Positions 44,351 to 53,402 of a stretch of DNA of 64,000 bases are shown piece after piece. Positions within the stretch are counted from its first letter, which is position 1. Every line of letters starts with the position of its first letter. A program made the translations under genes and the position numbers. The stretch lies in assembly GCF_006741185.1 (NCBI RefSeq), contig NZ_AP019379.1:62001-126000 (forward strand), in the 5' to 3' direction. A model generated the notes under the pieces. The model made no database searches. It was given only the letters and a program-made list of their open reading frames with translations, and was not told the DNA's origin. The stretch comes from Buchnera aphidicola (Nipponaphis monzeni) (GTDB lineage Bacteria > Pseudomonadota > Gammaproteobacteria > Enterobacterales > Enterobacteriaceae).

Positions 44351-45769
44351 ATGATCAAACAAAAAATTGGTATTGTAGGAATGGCTGTAATGGGACGTAA
44401 TTTAGCTTTAAATATTGCAAATAATAATTATACAGTATCTATTTATAATAGATCTTCTGAAAAAACAAAAAAAATTATACTAAAACATCCAAAAAAAAAT
44501 TTACATCCATTTTATACTATTAAAGATTTCGTTAATTCATTAATAAAACCAAGATGCATTTTAATTATGGTTCAAGCTGGTTTAGCTACTGATAATGTTA
44601 TTCAATCAATAATTCCATATTTAGATAAAAAAGATATGTTAATTGATGGAGGTAATGCTTTTTATAAAGATACTATTCGTAGAAATTATGAATTATCAAA
44701 TCAAGGATTTTATTTTATAGGTGCTGGTATTTCAGGTGGTTCAGAAGGAGCCCTCAAAGGTCCTGCAATAATGCCTGGAGGTAATAAAAAAGCATATGAT
44801 TTAATTCAACCAATGCTATACACAATATCAGCTAAATCAAAAGGAGAACCTTGTGTAAATTATATTGGACCAGATGGTTCGGGACATTATGTTAAGATGG
44901 TACATAATGGAATAGAATATAGCGATATGCAATTAATTGCAGAAGTATATTTTGTATTAAAAAAGTTATTAAAAATAGGTAATCAAGAATTGTCAAAAAT
45001 TTTTGATGAGTGGAATAAAGGAGAACTAAACAGCTATTTAATTGAAATTACAAAAGACATTTTAATAAAAAAAGATGACTGTGGAAATTTTTTATTAGAT
45101 TATGTATTAGATCAAGCTTCTAATAAAGGCACAGGAAAATGGACTAGTCAAAGTGCTTTGGATTTAAATGAACCATTATCTTTAATTACTGAATCTGTTT
45201 TTTTCCGTTATTTATCTTCTTTAAAATTGCAAAGAAAAATAGCATCAACTGTTTTGAAAGGTCCTAATATCAATTATATAATTAACAATTCACATAAATT
45301 GATTGAACAAATAAGACAATCATTATATTTAAGTAAAATTATTTCATATGCTCAAGGTTTTTCACAACTAAACACAGCTTCAAATAAATATCAATGGAAT
45401 TTAAAATTTAAAAATATTGCAAAAATTTTTCGTTCAGGGTGTATTATCCGTGCCAGTTTTTTACAAAAAATAATAGAAGCATATACAGATAATACCAATC
45501 TTATAAATATTTTATTACATCCATATTTTAAAGACATTTCAAACAAATACCAATTATCTTTAAGAAAAATTGTGTCTATAGCGGTGGAAAATGGAATTCC
45601 TATACCTGCATTATCAGCTGCTATTGCATATTTTGATAGTTATAGATCTAATTTATTACCATCAAATTTAATTCAAGCACAAAGAGATTATTTTGGATCA
45701 CATATGTACCAGAGAATTGATAAGGACGGCTTATTTCATACAAATTGGCGTAATGAACGTACAATATAA
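44351..45769 (+). CDS. gnd: 6-phosphogluconate dehydrogenase
   Basis: Oxidative pentose phosphate enzyme giving ribulose-5-phosphate and NADPH. The start at 44351 ([17 protein letters not shown]) is preferred to an in-frame ATG at 44327, because AAGGG lies just before it and the protein then has 472 residues (E. coli 468). The NADP fold is [11 protein letters not shown]. The substrate and catalytic segments are [35 protein letters not shown] and [15 protein letters not shown] very strong hairpin follows 163 bp downstream. Confidence 0.97.
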   Translation: MIKQKIGIVGMAVMGRNLALNIANNNYTVSIYNRSSEKTKKIILKHPKKNLHPFYTIKDFVNSLIKPRCILIMVQAGLATDNVIQSIIPYLDKKDMLIDGGNAFYKDTIRRNYELSNQGFYFIGAGISGGSEGALKGPAIMPGGNKKAYDLIQPMLYTISAKSKGEPCVNYIGPDGSGHYVKMVHNGIEYSDMQLIAEVYFVLKKLLKIGNQELSKIFDEWNKGELNSYLIEITKDILIKKDDCGNFLLDYVLDQASNKGTGKWTSQSALDLNEPLSLITESVFFRYLSSLKLQRKIASTVLKGPNINYIINNSHKLIEQIRQSLYLSKIISYAQGFSQLNTASNKYQWNLKFKNIAKIFRSGCIIRASFLQKIIEAYTDNTNLINILLHPYFKDISNKYQLSLRKIVSIAVENGIPIPALSAAIAYFDSYRSNLLPSNLIQAQRDYFGSHMYQRIDKDGLFHTNWRNERTI

Positions 45770-46393
45770 AATATATGATAATATAAAAAAAATATATACG
45801 CACAAAATATGTATCTTAAATACAAAAAATTATATGTTTTGTATTTAAATTAATTCGAAAACAATATTTTTAAATTACCACTAACGTTAAATACTTTACT
45901 TATATAAATATAAATAAATTGTTTAAAATAATAAGTATTACTTTGATTATTATCATTACTAATGATAATAATCAAAGTATACTTAAAATAAAATTAATTT
46001 ATTAAATATGATATTAACTAAGCAATAAATTTAAACCTAATATTTTTTACATAACATTTTTGAAACATTAGTTTAAATAAACATTAATAGTAAATTACTA
46101 TTAAGAAATAGTTAATAATGTTAATACTTTTTAAAAAAAAATAAATATATTCTCATAATATGTAATAAGTAAACATGTAAAAAAAAGTTATTATAAGCAG
46201 ATTTGTTTAATAATATAACATCTATTATCGTTTTTTATTAAAAATATCTATATATATATTATTAAATGTATCCATACATAAATAAATAAATTTAAACATT
46301 ATATTTACAATATATTTATTTCAATAATTATGATATATGTATAAATTACAATTTAATATTCTATAAAAATAACTATTTATTTTTTAATTAAAA
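45770..46393. other. Gene-free spacer between gnd and metG
   Basis: About 625 bp. Apart from the large hairpin at 45933-45984 nothing is recognised. In larger Buchnera genomes I recall dcd between gnd and metG; no readable trace is seen. Confidence 0.5.
45933..45984 (+). terminator. Long hairpin downstream of gnd
   Basis: Bases 45939-45957 and 45961-45979 are exact reverse complements (19 bp) around a 3-nt loop. A further 5 bp (45933-45937 with 45980-45984) pair across a one-base bulge. This is one of the longest perfect stems in the window. It lies 163 bp past gnd, so it fits a transcription terminator, though no pure T run follows. Confidence 0.7.
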
Positions 46394-48046
46394 ATGACAA
46401 TTAATAATTTAAAAAAAATGTTAGTTACCTGTGCATTTCCATATGCTAATGGATCTATTCATTTAGGTCACATTTTAGAACAAGTACAAGCAGATATTTG
46501 GGTTAGATTTCAAAGAATGAAAGGACATGAATTATGGTTTATTTGTGCAGATGATTCTCATGGCACAGCAATTATGCTAAAAGCACAAGAAGAAAATATT
46601 TCTCCTGAAAATTTAATTAACAAAAGTTTAAAAGAACATAAATCTGATTTTATTAAATTTTCTATAATACATGATAATTATCATACTACACATAGTAAAG
46701 AAAATAAGTTTTATGTAAAAAAAATTTATCAAATATTACAAAAAAAAAAATTAATTATAACAAAAACAATTAGTCAATTTTATGACATAAATAAAAAAAT
46801 ATTTTTACCAGATAGATTTATTAAAGGTTCATGTCCTGTTTGTTACGCTATAAATCAATATGGAGACCATTGTGATCAATGTAGTTCCATTTATAACGCA
46901 ATTGATTTAATTAAACCAATATCAATTTTATCTAAAACATCTCCAATATTAAAAAAATCTCTTCATTTATTTTTCGATTTACCTCAATTTAGTAATTTTT
47001 TGAAATTATGGATTACTTCAGGAGTATTACAAATACAAATAATTAACAAAATTAAAGAATGGTTTGCTATCGGTTTAAAGCAATGGAATATCTCAAGAGA
47101 TGCTCCATATTTTGGTTTTAAAATTCCTGGATATGAAGACAAATATTTTTACGTATGGTTAGATGCTCCTATTGGTTATATAAGTACATTTAAAAACTTA
47201 TGTAATAATAAAACAATGTTAGAAATTAATGAATATTGGAATAAATATTCAAAAACTGAATTATATCATTTCATAGGAAAAGACATAATTTATTTTCACA
47301 GTTTATTCTGGCCAGCAATATTAAAAGCTTGTTCTCTAAGACAACCAACTAAAATTTTTGTTCATGGATATGTGACAATTAATGGAAATAAATTATCTAA
47401 ATCTAAAGGTTCTCTTATTAACGCTAATCAATGGTTAAAACATTTAGATTCAGATAGTTTACGTTATTATTACGCTTCTAAATTATCTTCTAATATTAAA
47501 GATATTGAAATTAATTTAGAAGATTTTTATAAAAAAATTAATTCAGACATAGTTAATAAAATAGTTAATTTAGCGTCTCGTTGTGCTAAATTTATTAATA
47601 AATACTGTGATAATACATTATCTAATGTATTACTAGACTATAAAATACATAAAAATTTTGTATCTTCTTCATCGATAATTGAAAAACTTTTTAAAAATAG
47701 AGAATACAACAAAGCTATTCGAGAAGTAATTAAACAAACTAATTTTGCAAATCAATATATTACTAATAAATCTCCTTGGATACTTTTTAAAGATAAAAAA
47801 AATAAAAAACACGTTCATATGATTTATTCAATGGGTATCAATTTTTTTAAAATAATAATGACTTGGTTAAAACCTATAATTCCTAATTTGTCACAAAAAT
47901 CAGAAAATTTCCTAAAAGTGAATTTACAATGGAGCAATATTCATATACCTCTTTTAAATCACAAAATTTCTTTATTCGTTCCACTTTATGAAAAAATCGA
48001 TTATAAAAAAATAATAGCTATGAAAAAATATTTAAATAAAAATTAA
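46394..48046 (+). CDS. metG: Methionyl-tRNA synthetase, truncated form
   Basis: Class I synthetase charging initiator and elongator tRNA-Met. Motifs present: GSIHLGHILEQVQAD (HIGH), the zinc knuckle CPVC then CDQC (about residues 147-163), and NGNKLSKSKG (KMSKS). The protein ends at residue 550, just after the segment matching E. coli LYNRIDMRQVEALV. The C-terminal tRNA-binding dimerisation domain of the 677-residue E. coli enzyme is therefore missing. The shortened E. coli core of about this size is known to be active. An in-frame A11 run lies at 46740-46750. Convergent with tilS. Confidence 0.96.
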   Translation: MTINNLKKMLVTCAFPYANGSIHLGHILEQVQADIWVRFQRMKGHELWFICADDSHGTAIMLKAQEENISPENLINKSLKEHKSDFIKFSIIHDNYHTTHSKENKFYVKKIYQILQKKKLIITKTISQFYDINKKIFLPDRFIKGSCPVCYAINQYGDHCDQCSSIYNAIDLIKPISILSKTSPILKKSLHLFFDLPQFSNFLKLWITSGVLQIQIINKIKEWFAIGLKQWNISRDAPYFGFKIPGYEDKYFYVWLDAPIGYISTFKNLCNNKTMLEINEYWNKYSKTELYHFIGKDIIYFHSLFWPAILKACSLRQPTKIFVHGYVTINGNKLSKSKGSLINANQWLKHLDSDSLRYYYASKLSSNIKDIEINLEDFYKKINSDIVNKIVNLASRCAKFINKYCDNTLSNVLLDYKIHKNFVSSSSIIEKLFKNREYNKAIREVIKQTNFANQYITNKSPWILFKDKKNKKHVHMIYSMGINFFKIIMTWLKPIIPNLSQKSENFLKVNLQWSNIHIPLLNHKISLFVPLYEKIDYKKIIAMKKYLNKN

Positions 48047-48096
48047 TAATCTTTTTATTAAAATATTTTATATGCGTTAGATTAATACATTTGTTA

Positions 48097-48130
48097 TTGA
48101 TAATAATTTTTCATGAAAAATTATTATCAA
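48097..48130. terminator. 34-bp perfect palindrome between convergent metG and tilS
   Basis: The 17-nt halves (TTGATAATAATTTTTCA and its exact reverse complement) meet without a spacer. It starts 51 bp past the metG stop and covers the tilS stop codon (48127-48129). The symmetry and convergent setting fit a two-way terminator. Confidence 0.7.
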
Positions 48131-49425
48131 AAACATCGATCCCAACAAATAGTCCACATTTTATTTTCTTTCAATAATTTTTGTTTATTTACAAATATTC
48201 CAATAGCAGATATAAATTTGTTATTATAAAACAAAAGTGGAGTAATTTCTCTTTTCCAAGGAGGTATACTTAATTCTTGTAATATTTTTTTAAACGTTCT
48301 TTTTTTATGCCTACCAACAATAGACAATTTACCTTGATATTGAAAACGAATATTTATCAAATCATTTTTATTTGGCTGAATCATTTGATTACCATATTTG
48401 TGGATTGTCAACTTTCCTAAATTAAAAGGCAAAACTAATGTTTGGGTAGGATTGTGCCAGAAAATTATTAAATTTTTAAGCGACAATGGTATATCAGGTA
48501 TACAATAAATAATGTTTCGGTATTTACGAATTTGATATTTATAAAATACTAATTTAGGATTAGCTTCATTTTTGCTATTAATAACTTCATAATAAATTTT
48601 TTGTATTTTTTTATAGGAAATGTATTTTTTAGTAATTTTGTAAATCCATTCTCTTAAAATAAGGTTTCTATACTCCTCTGCAATATAAATAAACTCATGA
48701 ACTTTTAATGACAAATTATTTAAAATATATTTTGATAATAGATTTTTAGCAACATTTTTAACGATTACTTCTGTATTTTTACAAATATTAGCAGTAGTTA
48801 AACAACTTTTAATAAAACTAGGCCACCGTTTATCAATTATAGGAATAACTTTTAGTCTTAAAAAATTTCTATCATATTTTATATTGTTATTACTATGATC
48901 AGTTATCCATAATAATTTTTTTTTTTTAGCCCAATTTTGTATAGTTGTTTTAGATACCTTTAATAAAGGTCTAATAATTTTGTTATGTCCTAAATTAGAG
49001 CATTCAGTTATTCCTTTTAATCCATTAGGACCACTACCTCTTTTTAAAGCTAAAAACATCGTTTCTACTTGATCATTTAAATGATGAGCAGTTACAAGAA
49101 CTTCTTGTGGTAAAATACATTTTTTAATTAATGTATATCTTATTGTTCTTAATTGACATTCTATATTACTAGTTATCTTTTTAGTAATAGTCTCTATTAC
49201 AATTGGAATGGAATGTCTTTTACATTCTTCTTTGCAATGTTGAACCCATTTATCTGAATTATAATCCATATTATGATTAATATGTATAGCTCTAATAATT
49301 AAATTTTTATTATTTTTTTTAAGATTTATAAATTGATGTAATAATACCGTTGAATCTATTCCTCCACTATAAGCTATTAAAATAGAACTATTAAAAGTAA
49401 TATATTTAAATATATGTTTAATCAA
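48127..49425 (-). CDS. tilS: tRNA(Ile)-lysidine synthase
   Basis: Modifies the wobble C of tRNA-Ile(CAT) to lysidine, which makes it read AUA codons; AUA is very frequent in this A+T-rich genome, so the gene should be essential. It has 432 residues, the E. coli length. The PP-loop motif is AYSGGIDSTVLLHQF (about residues 18-32), followed by AIHINHNM and TAHHLNDQVETMF. The C-terminal half is divergent but keeps LSIPPWKRE. An in-frame A12 run (plus-strand T run 48916-48927) is present. Its stop codon lies inside a palindrome. Confidence 0.96.
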   Translation of the reverse strand: MIKHIFKYITFNSSILIAYSGGIDSTVLLHQFINLKKNNKNLIIRAIHINHNMDYNSDKWVQHCKEECKRHSIPIVIETITKKITSNIECQLRTIRYTLIKKCILPQEVLVTAHHLNDQVETMFLALKRGSGPNGLKGITECSNLGHNKIIRPLLKVSKTTIQNWAKKKKLLWITDHSNNNIKYDRNFLRLKVIPIIDKRWPSFIKSCLTTANICKNTEVIVKNVAKNLLSKYILNNLSLKVHEFIYIAEEYRNLILREWIYKITKKYISYKKIQKIYYEVINSKNEANPKLVFYKYQIRKYRNIIYCIPDIPLSLKNLIIFWHNPTQTLVLPFNLGKLTIHKYGNQMIQPNKNDLINIRFQYQGKLSIVGRHKKRTFKKILQELSIPPWKREITPLLFYNNKFISAIGIFVNKQKLLKENKMWTICWDRCF

Positions 49426-49485
49426 AATTTCACCAAGTACAATTTTTTTAGAGTTATTAATATGATTTCAAGAATACAAATTTGA

Positions 49486-49560
49486 TACGTCCGAGTGGAT
49501 TTGAACCACTGCCACCCATCATGTCATAATGGAGCTCTAACCAAACTGAGCTACGGACGT
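49486..49560 (-). tRNA. tRNA-Val(GAC)
   Basis: Cloverleaf on the minus strand: acceptor ACGTCCG/CGGACGT, D arm GCTCAGTTTGGTTAGAGC, anticodon stem CCATT/GATGG around ATGACAT (anticodon GAC), T arm AGTGG/CCACT. It matches the E. coli valV/valW type closely. CCA is not encoded. It is 60 bp upstream of tilS and probably transcribed separately. Confidence 0.95.
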
Positions 49561-49701
49561 ATTTTATATGTTAAATATATAAAAATATTACTTTAACTGT
49601 TATTTTTTATCAACATAAATTTATTAATATTTTATATCAATTTAATATATGTTATATAAAACAAATTATTTTTAAAAACTATATTTTTAAAATAATTTAT
49701 T

Positions 49702-51060
49702 TTATAAATATAATAACGTTCTCTTTTGAAGGTATAATATACGACATATCATCATAATAGATCCAAATGTTAAAGCAACCATAATACCTATCCAAAATCC
49801 AATTGATCCTAAAGAAGGAATAAAAATGTTAGTTAATGCAAGCATATAGCCTAAAGGAAATCCTATAATCCAATAAGAAATTAATGTAATAAAAAAAATT
49901 CCAAAAGTGTCTTTATATCCTCTAAGAATACCATTTCCTATAATTTGTACAAAATCTAAACATTGATACATAGCAGATACTAACAAAATATTTTCTGCTT
50001 TTTTTACAATAAGAATATTACTTGTATATAAAGCAACAATTTTATCTTTAAATAATAAAATAAGAATAGTTTCAATAATTGATATAACTAATCCAAGTGT
50101 TTGTATAGAAAAAATGGTAGTATGTACTTTATCAATAGACTTTTGACCTATATGTAATCCTACTCTAATAGCAGCAGCTGTTCCTAACGATAATGGGATT
50201 ACAAATATTAAAGAACTAAAATTTAATGCTATTTGATGTGCTACAATTTGTATTAAATTCATAGAAGAAACTGAAATAGTAATCGCTGAAAAAAGAACAA
50301 CTTCAAAAAATAAAGCAGTTGCAATTGGTAAACCAACTCTTAACAAATATATAATCGTTTTTAGATGAGGTAATGAAAAAATATTTGTGCAATATAAATT
50401 AATTTTTGAAAGTTTTTTATATGCCCATATATTTATAAAAATATACATCAACCAATATACTATTGCTGTTGCAAGTCCACATCCAATACACCCTAATGCA
50501 GGCATACATACTTTCCCATATACAAAAATATAATTTAATATAACATTAATAACTAGACCTATTAACCCTACTATCATAGCAGGCTTAGGTTTTGATAACC
50601 CTTCAAATTTATTTTTTATAATTTGAAAATATAAGTACCCAGGAGTCCCCCACATTAATGCTTTTAAATAAGATGCACTTTTTTTTGCTAAGATAGGATC
50701 TATCTGATGAACAATATTAATTAAAAATTCAGAATGCCAAAGTATTAAAATTATCAATAATGATGTAAAAGTAGCTATGTAATAACTATGTTTAACATGT
50801 AGAACTATATTCTTTTCATTATTTTTAATACCGTTCATACGGGAAATAATAGGTGTTAGAGCTAAAAGTAATCCGTGTCCAAACAAAATAATTGGAGACC
50901 ATATCGAAGCACCTATAACAATAGCTGACATATCTGTTGAACTAACTTTACTAGCTATTATAGTATCAATAAATCCCATACCAGTTTGCGTCATTTGAGC
51001 TAATATCAATGGAATTGTAATAATTATTATTGCTTTAATTTCTCGAAAATATTTATACAC
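49702..51060 (-). CDS. mdtK: MATE-family multidrug efflux protein (MdtK/NorM type)
   Basis: Inner-membrane, cation-coupled exporter of the MATE family. It has 452 residues (E. coli MdtK/YdhE 457) and about twelve hydrophobic segments. Family features: IPLILAQMTQTGMGFIDTI in the first helix, SPIILFGHGLLLALTPIIS, and in the second half GLPIATALFFEVVLFS and GTAAAIRVGLHIGQ. Natural substrate in a symbiont is unknown; export of a metabolite is possible. The symbol rests on similarity to E. coli ydhE. Confidence 0.9.
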   Translation of the reverse strand: MYKYFREIKAIIIITIPLILAQMTQTGMGFIDTIIASKVSSTDMSAIVIGASIWSPIILFGHGLLLALTPIISRMNGIKNNEKNIVLHVKHSYYIATFTSLLIILILWHSEFLINIVHQIDPILAKKSASYLKALMWGTPGYLYFQIIKNKFEGLSKPKPAMIVGLIGLVINVILNYIFVYGKVCMPALGCIGCGLATAIVYWLMYIFINIWAYKKLSKINLYCTNIFSLPHLKTIIYLLRVGLPIATALFFEVVLFSAITISVSSMNLIQIVAHQIALNFSSLIFVIPLSLGTAAAIRVGLHIGQKSIDKVHTTIFSIQTLGLVISIIETILILLFKDKIVALYTSNILIVKKAENILLVSAMYQCLDFVQIIGNGILRGYKDTFGIFFITLISYWIIGFPLGYMLALTNIFIPSLGSIGFWIGIMVALTFGSIMMICRILYLQKRTLLYL

Positions 51061-51512
51061 TTGTATACCTTTTTTTGAAATTATATATATAATATATTTG
51101 ATATTATATAAAGAATATAATATTTTAGTGCAAAATTTTTTAATTTTTTAACAAAAAAATATTTTTTTATTTTGAACACAAAGTATAAATGTATAATTCT
51201 GAAATAATTAATATTATAAATATATATATTTTATATTACAATATTCAAGTAAGTTTATATAATTCTAAAAAATAAAAAGTAAATTAATATTTAGAAATAA
51301 AAAAATTTATTTTTAGCATTTAGAATAAACAAAAAGTTTAATACTTATTAAAACATTAAGTAGATTCATAATATTTAAAATAAATAAAAAATTCATAAAT
51401 TATTAATTTAAATAAAAAATACATTCTTACATATTTTTTCAAAATACGTAATAATATTTTTTTATTAAAAAATTAATTAAATTTTTAACAATATTTTATT
51501 TAAGGATTTATA
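51061..51512. other. Divergent spacer between mdtK and ribE
   Basis: About 450 bp, A+T-rich, with no gene or clear hairpin. It should contain promoters for both flanking genes. Confidence 0.5.
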
Positions 51513-52190
51513 ATGTTTACTGGAATTATAGAAGGTTACGGTACAGTTTTTAAAATTAAAAAAGAAAATTGTTTCATTACTTATACAATAAAAGTTCCTA
51601 TTTTTTTATCAAAAAAATTAAAGTTAGGAGCCTCTATAGCTAATAATGGTTGTTGTTTAACTATTACTGATATTAATAATCTATTTGTCAGTTTTGATAT
51701 TATAAAAGAATCTTTAGATAAAACTAATTTAAAATATTTACAAGTAAATGATTTAGTTAATCTCGAAAGATCATTGAAAATAGGTAACGAAATAGGAGGC
51801 CATTTAATTTTAGGGCATATTTCAGGAATAGCAAAAATATGTAATATTAGCATCAATCATAAATATACAAAAATATGGATACAAATAATAGACGTTATAC
51901 TCATGAAATATATTTTTTATAAAGGATGCATTTGTATAAATGGAGTAAGTCTTACTATAAGTACAGTATTACCTAATAATTTGTTTTGTGTTTATTTAAT
52001 ACCTGAAACTTTATCTCGAACAAATTTTAAAACAATTTCTTTAAATCAATTTGTAAATATAGAAATTGATTATATAACTCAAATAGTAGTAGATTCAATA
52101 GAACGATTGAAATTAAAAAATATAACTGACATAAAACATAATCTTTTTAAATCAATCAATAAGTTAATATCAACTTTTAAAAATAATTAA
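51513..52190 (+). CDS. ribE: Riboflavin synthase, alpha chain
   Basis: Converts two lumazine molecules to riboflavin and a pyrimidine. It begins with the family start MFTGIIEGYGTV and has two lumazine-binding repeats: SIANNGCCLTIT with GHLILGHISG in the first, and GCICINGVSLTIS with FCVYLIPETLSRTNF in the second. At 225 residues it is slightly longer than in E. coli (213) because of a Lys/Asn-rich tail. AAGGA precedes the ATG. The same gene is called ribC in E. coli. Confidence 0.96.
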   Translation: MFTGIIEGYGTVFKIKKENCFITYTIKVPIFLSKKLKLGASIANNGCCLTITDINNLFVSFDIIKESLDKTNLKYLQVNDLVNLERSLKIGNEIGGHLILGHISGIAKICNISINHKYTKIWIQIIDVILMKYIFYKGCICINGVSLTISTVLPNNLFCVYLIPETLSRTNFKTISLNQFVNIEIDYITQIVVDSIERLKLKNITDIKHNLFKSINKLISTFKNN

Positions 52191-52581
52191 ATTACTAAAA
52201 AAATCCACAAAATTATTTGACATTTTAATAAAAAAATTTAATTTTTTTTAAATATATAAATTTAAAAAATTTAATAAAAAAATTATTATTCTAAAAAACA
52301 TAATATTATTAAAAAATTTTTTAAAATAATAAATATATTTTAAATTAATTAAAAATCATTACATATTTAACATACATTCTTAAATAATTACTTAAAAAAA
52401 TATTTTGAATACAAAAAATGTTTTTATAAAAATTATTTGTAAGTAAATTTTAATGAAAAATTGATTTTTTTAACTCAATATATAATTTTTTATCATTTCT
52501 TATTATTTTTTATTTACTAAAAATAATATGAATAACAAGTAAATATATTATATTTACAATAAAATACATAAGAATAAACTA
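52191..52581. other. Gene-free spacer between ribE and nth
   Basis: About 390 bp with no protein-like frame. In larger Buchnera genomes I recall the rnf/rsx electron-transport genes between ribE and nth; none is present here. Confidence 0.5.
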
Positions 52582-53211
52582 TTGAATAATAACAAACGTA
52601 TTAAAATATTAAAAATTTTTCAATTAAATAATAAATTCCCTTTAACAGAATTATATTTTAATTCAAACTTTCAATTATTAATATCAGTAATGTTATCAGC
52701 TCAAGCAACTGATAAAAATGTTAATAAAGTTACTAAAAAATTATACAATTATATTAAAGAACCAAAAGATATTCTTTTAATGGGAATAAATACTTTAAGA
52801 ACATATATTAAAAGTGTTGGGTTATATAATATAAAATCATCTAATATCATTAAAACTTGTCATATATTAATAAATAAACATCATGGGAAAATACCTAATA
52901 GTAGAAAACAATTAGAAATGTTACCAGGAGTAGGAAGAAAAACAGCAAATGTTATTTTAAACACTATTTTTAAAAAGAAAACTATTGCTGTTGATACACA
53001 TGTTTTTAGAGTATGTAATAGAACTAAATTCGTTATAGGTAGTAATGTAAAAGAAATAGAATATAAATTAATTAAAGTGGTACCTGATAATTTTAAACTA
53101 AATTTTCATAATTGGTTTTTACTTCATGGACGATATATTTGTCAAGCTAAATGGCCTAAATGTAATATATGTAACATAAATATGTATTGTGAATATCATA
53201 AAAAAAAATAA
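52582..53211 (+). CDS. nth: Endonuclease III
   Basis: DNA glycosylase/AP lyase removing oxidised pyrimidines. The protein aligns end to end with E. coli Nth (209 versus 211 residues). The helix-hairpin-helix LPGVGRKTANVIL contains the catalytic lysine, and VDTHVFRVCNRT the catalytic aspartate. The [4Fe-4S] cluster cysteines are spaced C-x6-C-x2-C-x5-C at the C-terminus. The start is a TTG at 52582: it aligns with the E. coli MNKAKR N-terminus and there is no upstream in-frame ATG. It heads a short run with priA and tyrS. Confidence 0.95.
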   Translation: MNNNKRIKILKIFQLNNKFPLTELYFNSNFQLLISVMLSAQATDKNVNKVTKKLYNYIKEPKDILLMGINTLRTYIKSVGLYNIKSSNIIKTCHILINKHHGKIPNSRKQLEMLPGVGRKTANVILNTIFKKKTIAVDTHVFRVCNRTKFVIGSNVKEIEYKLIKVVPDNFKLNFHNWFLLHGRYICQAKWPKCNICNINMYCEYHKKK

Positions 53212-53402
53212 TATATATGTAGCATACATGTTATCAAATAAATTAATACTTTAAACAAAACTAATTACTATTTTTGATATCTGTAATCATTATTAAAATA
53301 TTTAATTATTTACATTTTATTGAATGATAGACTTGCTATATATACATTATATATCTTAAAATATTCAGACATTATTAAATATTTTTTTATTGGATTTTAT
53401 TT

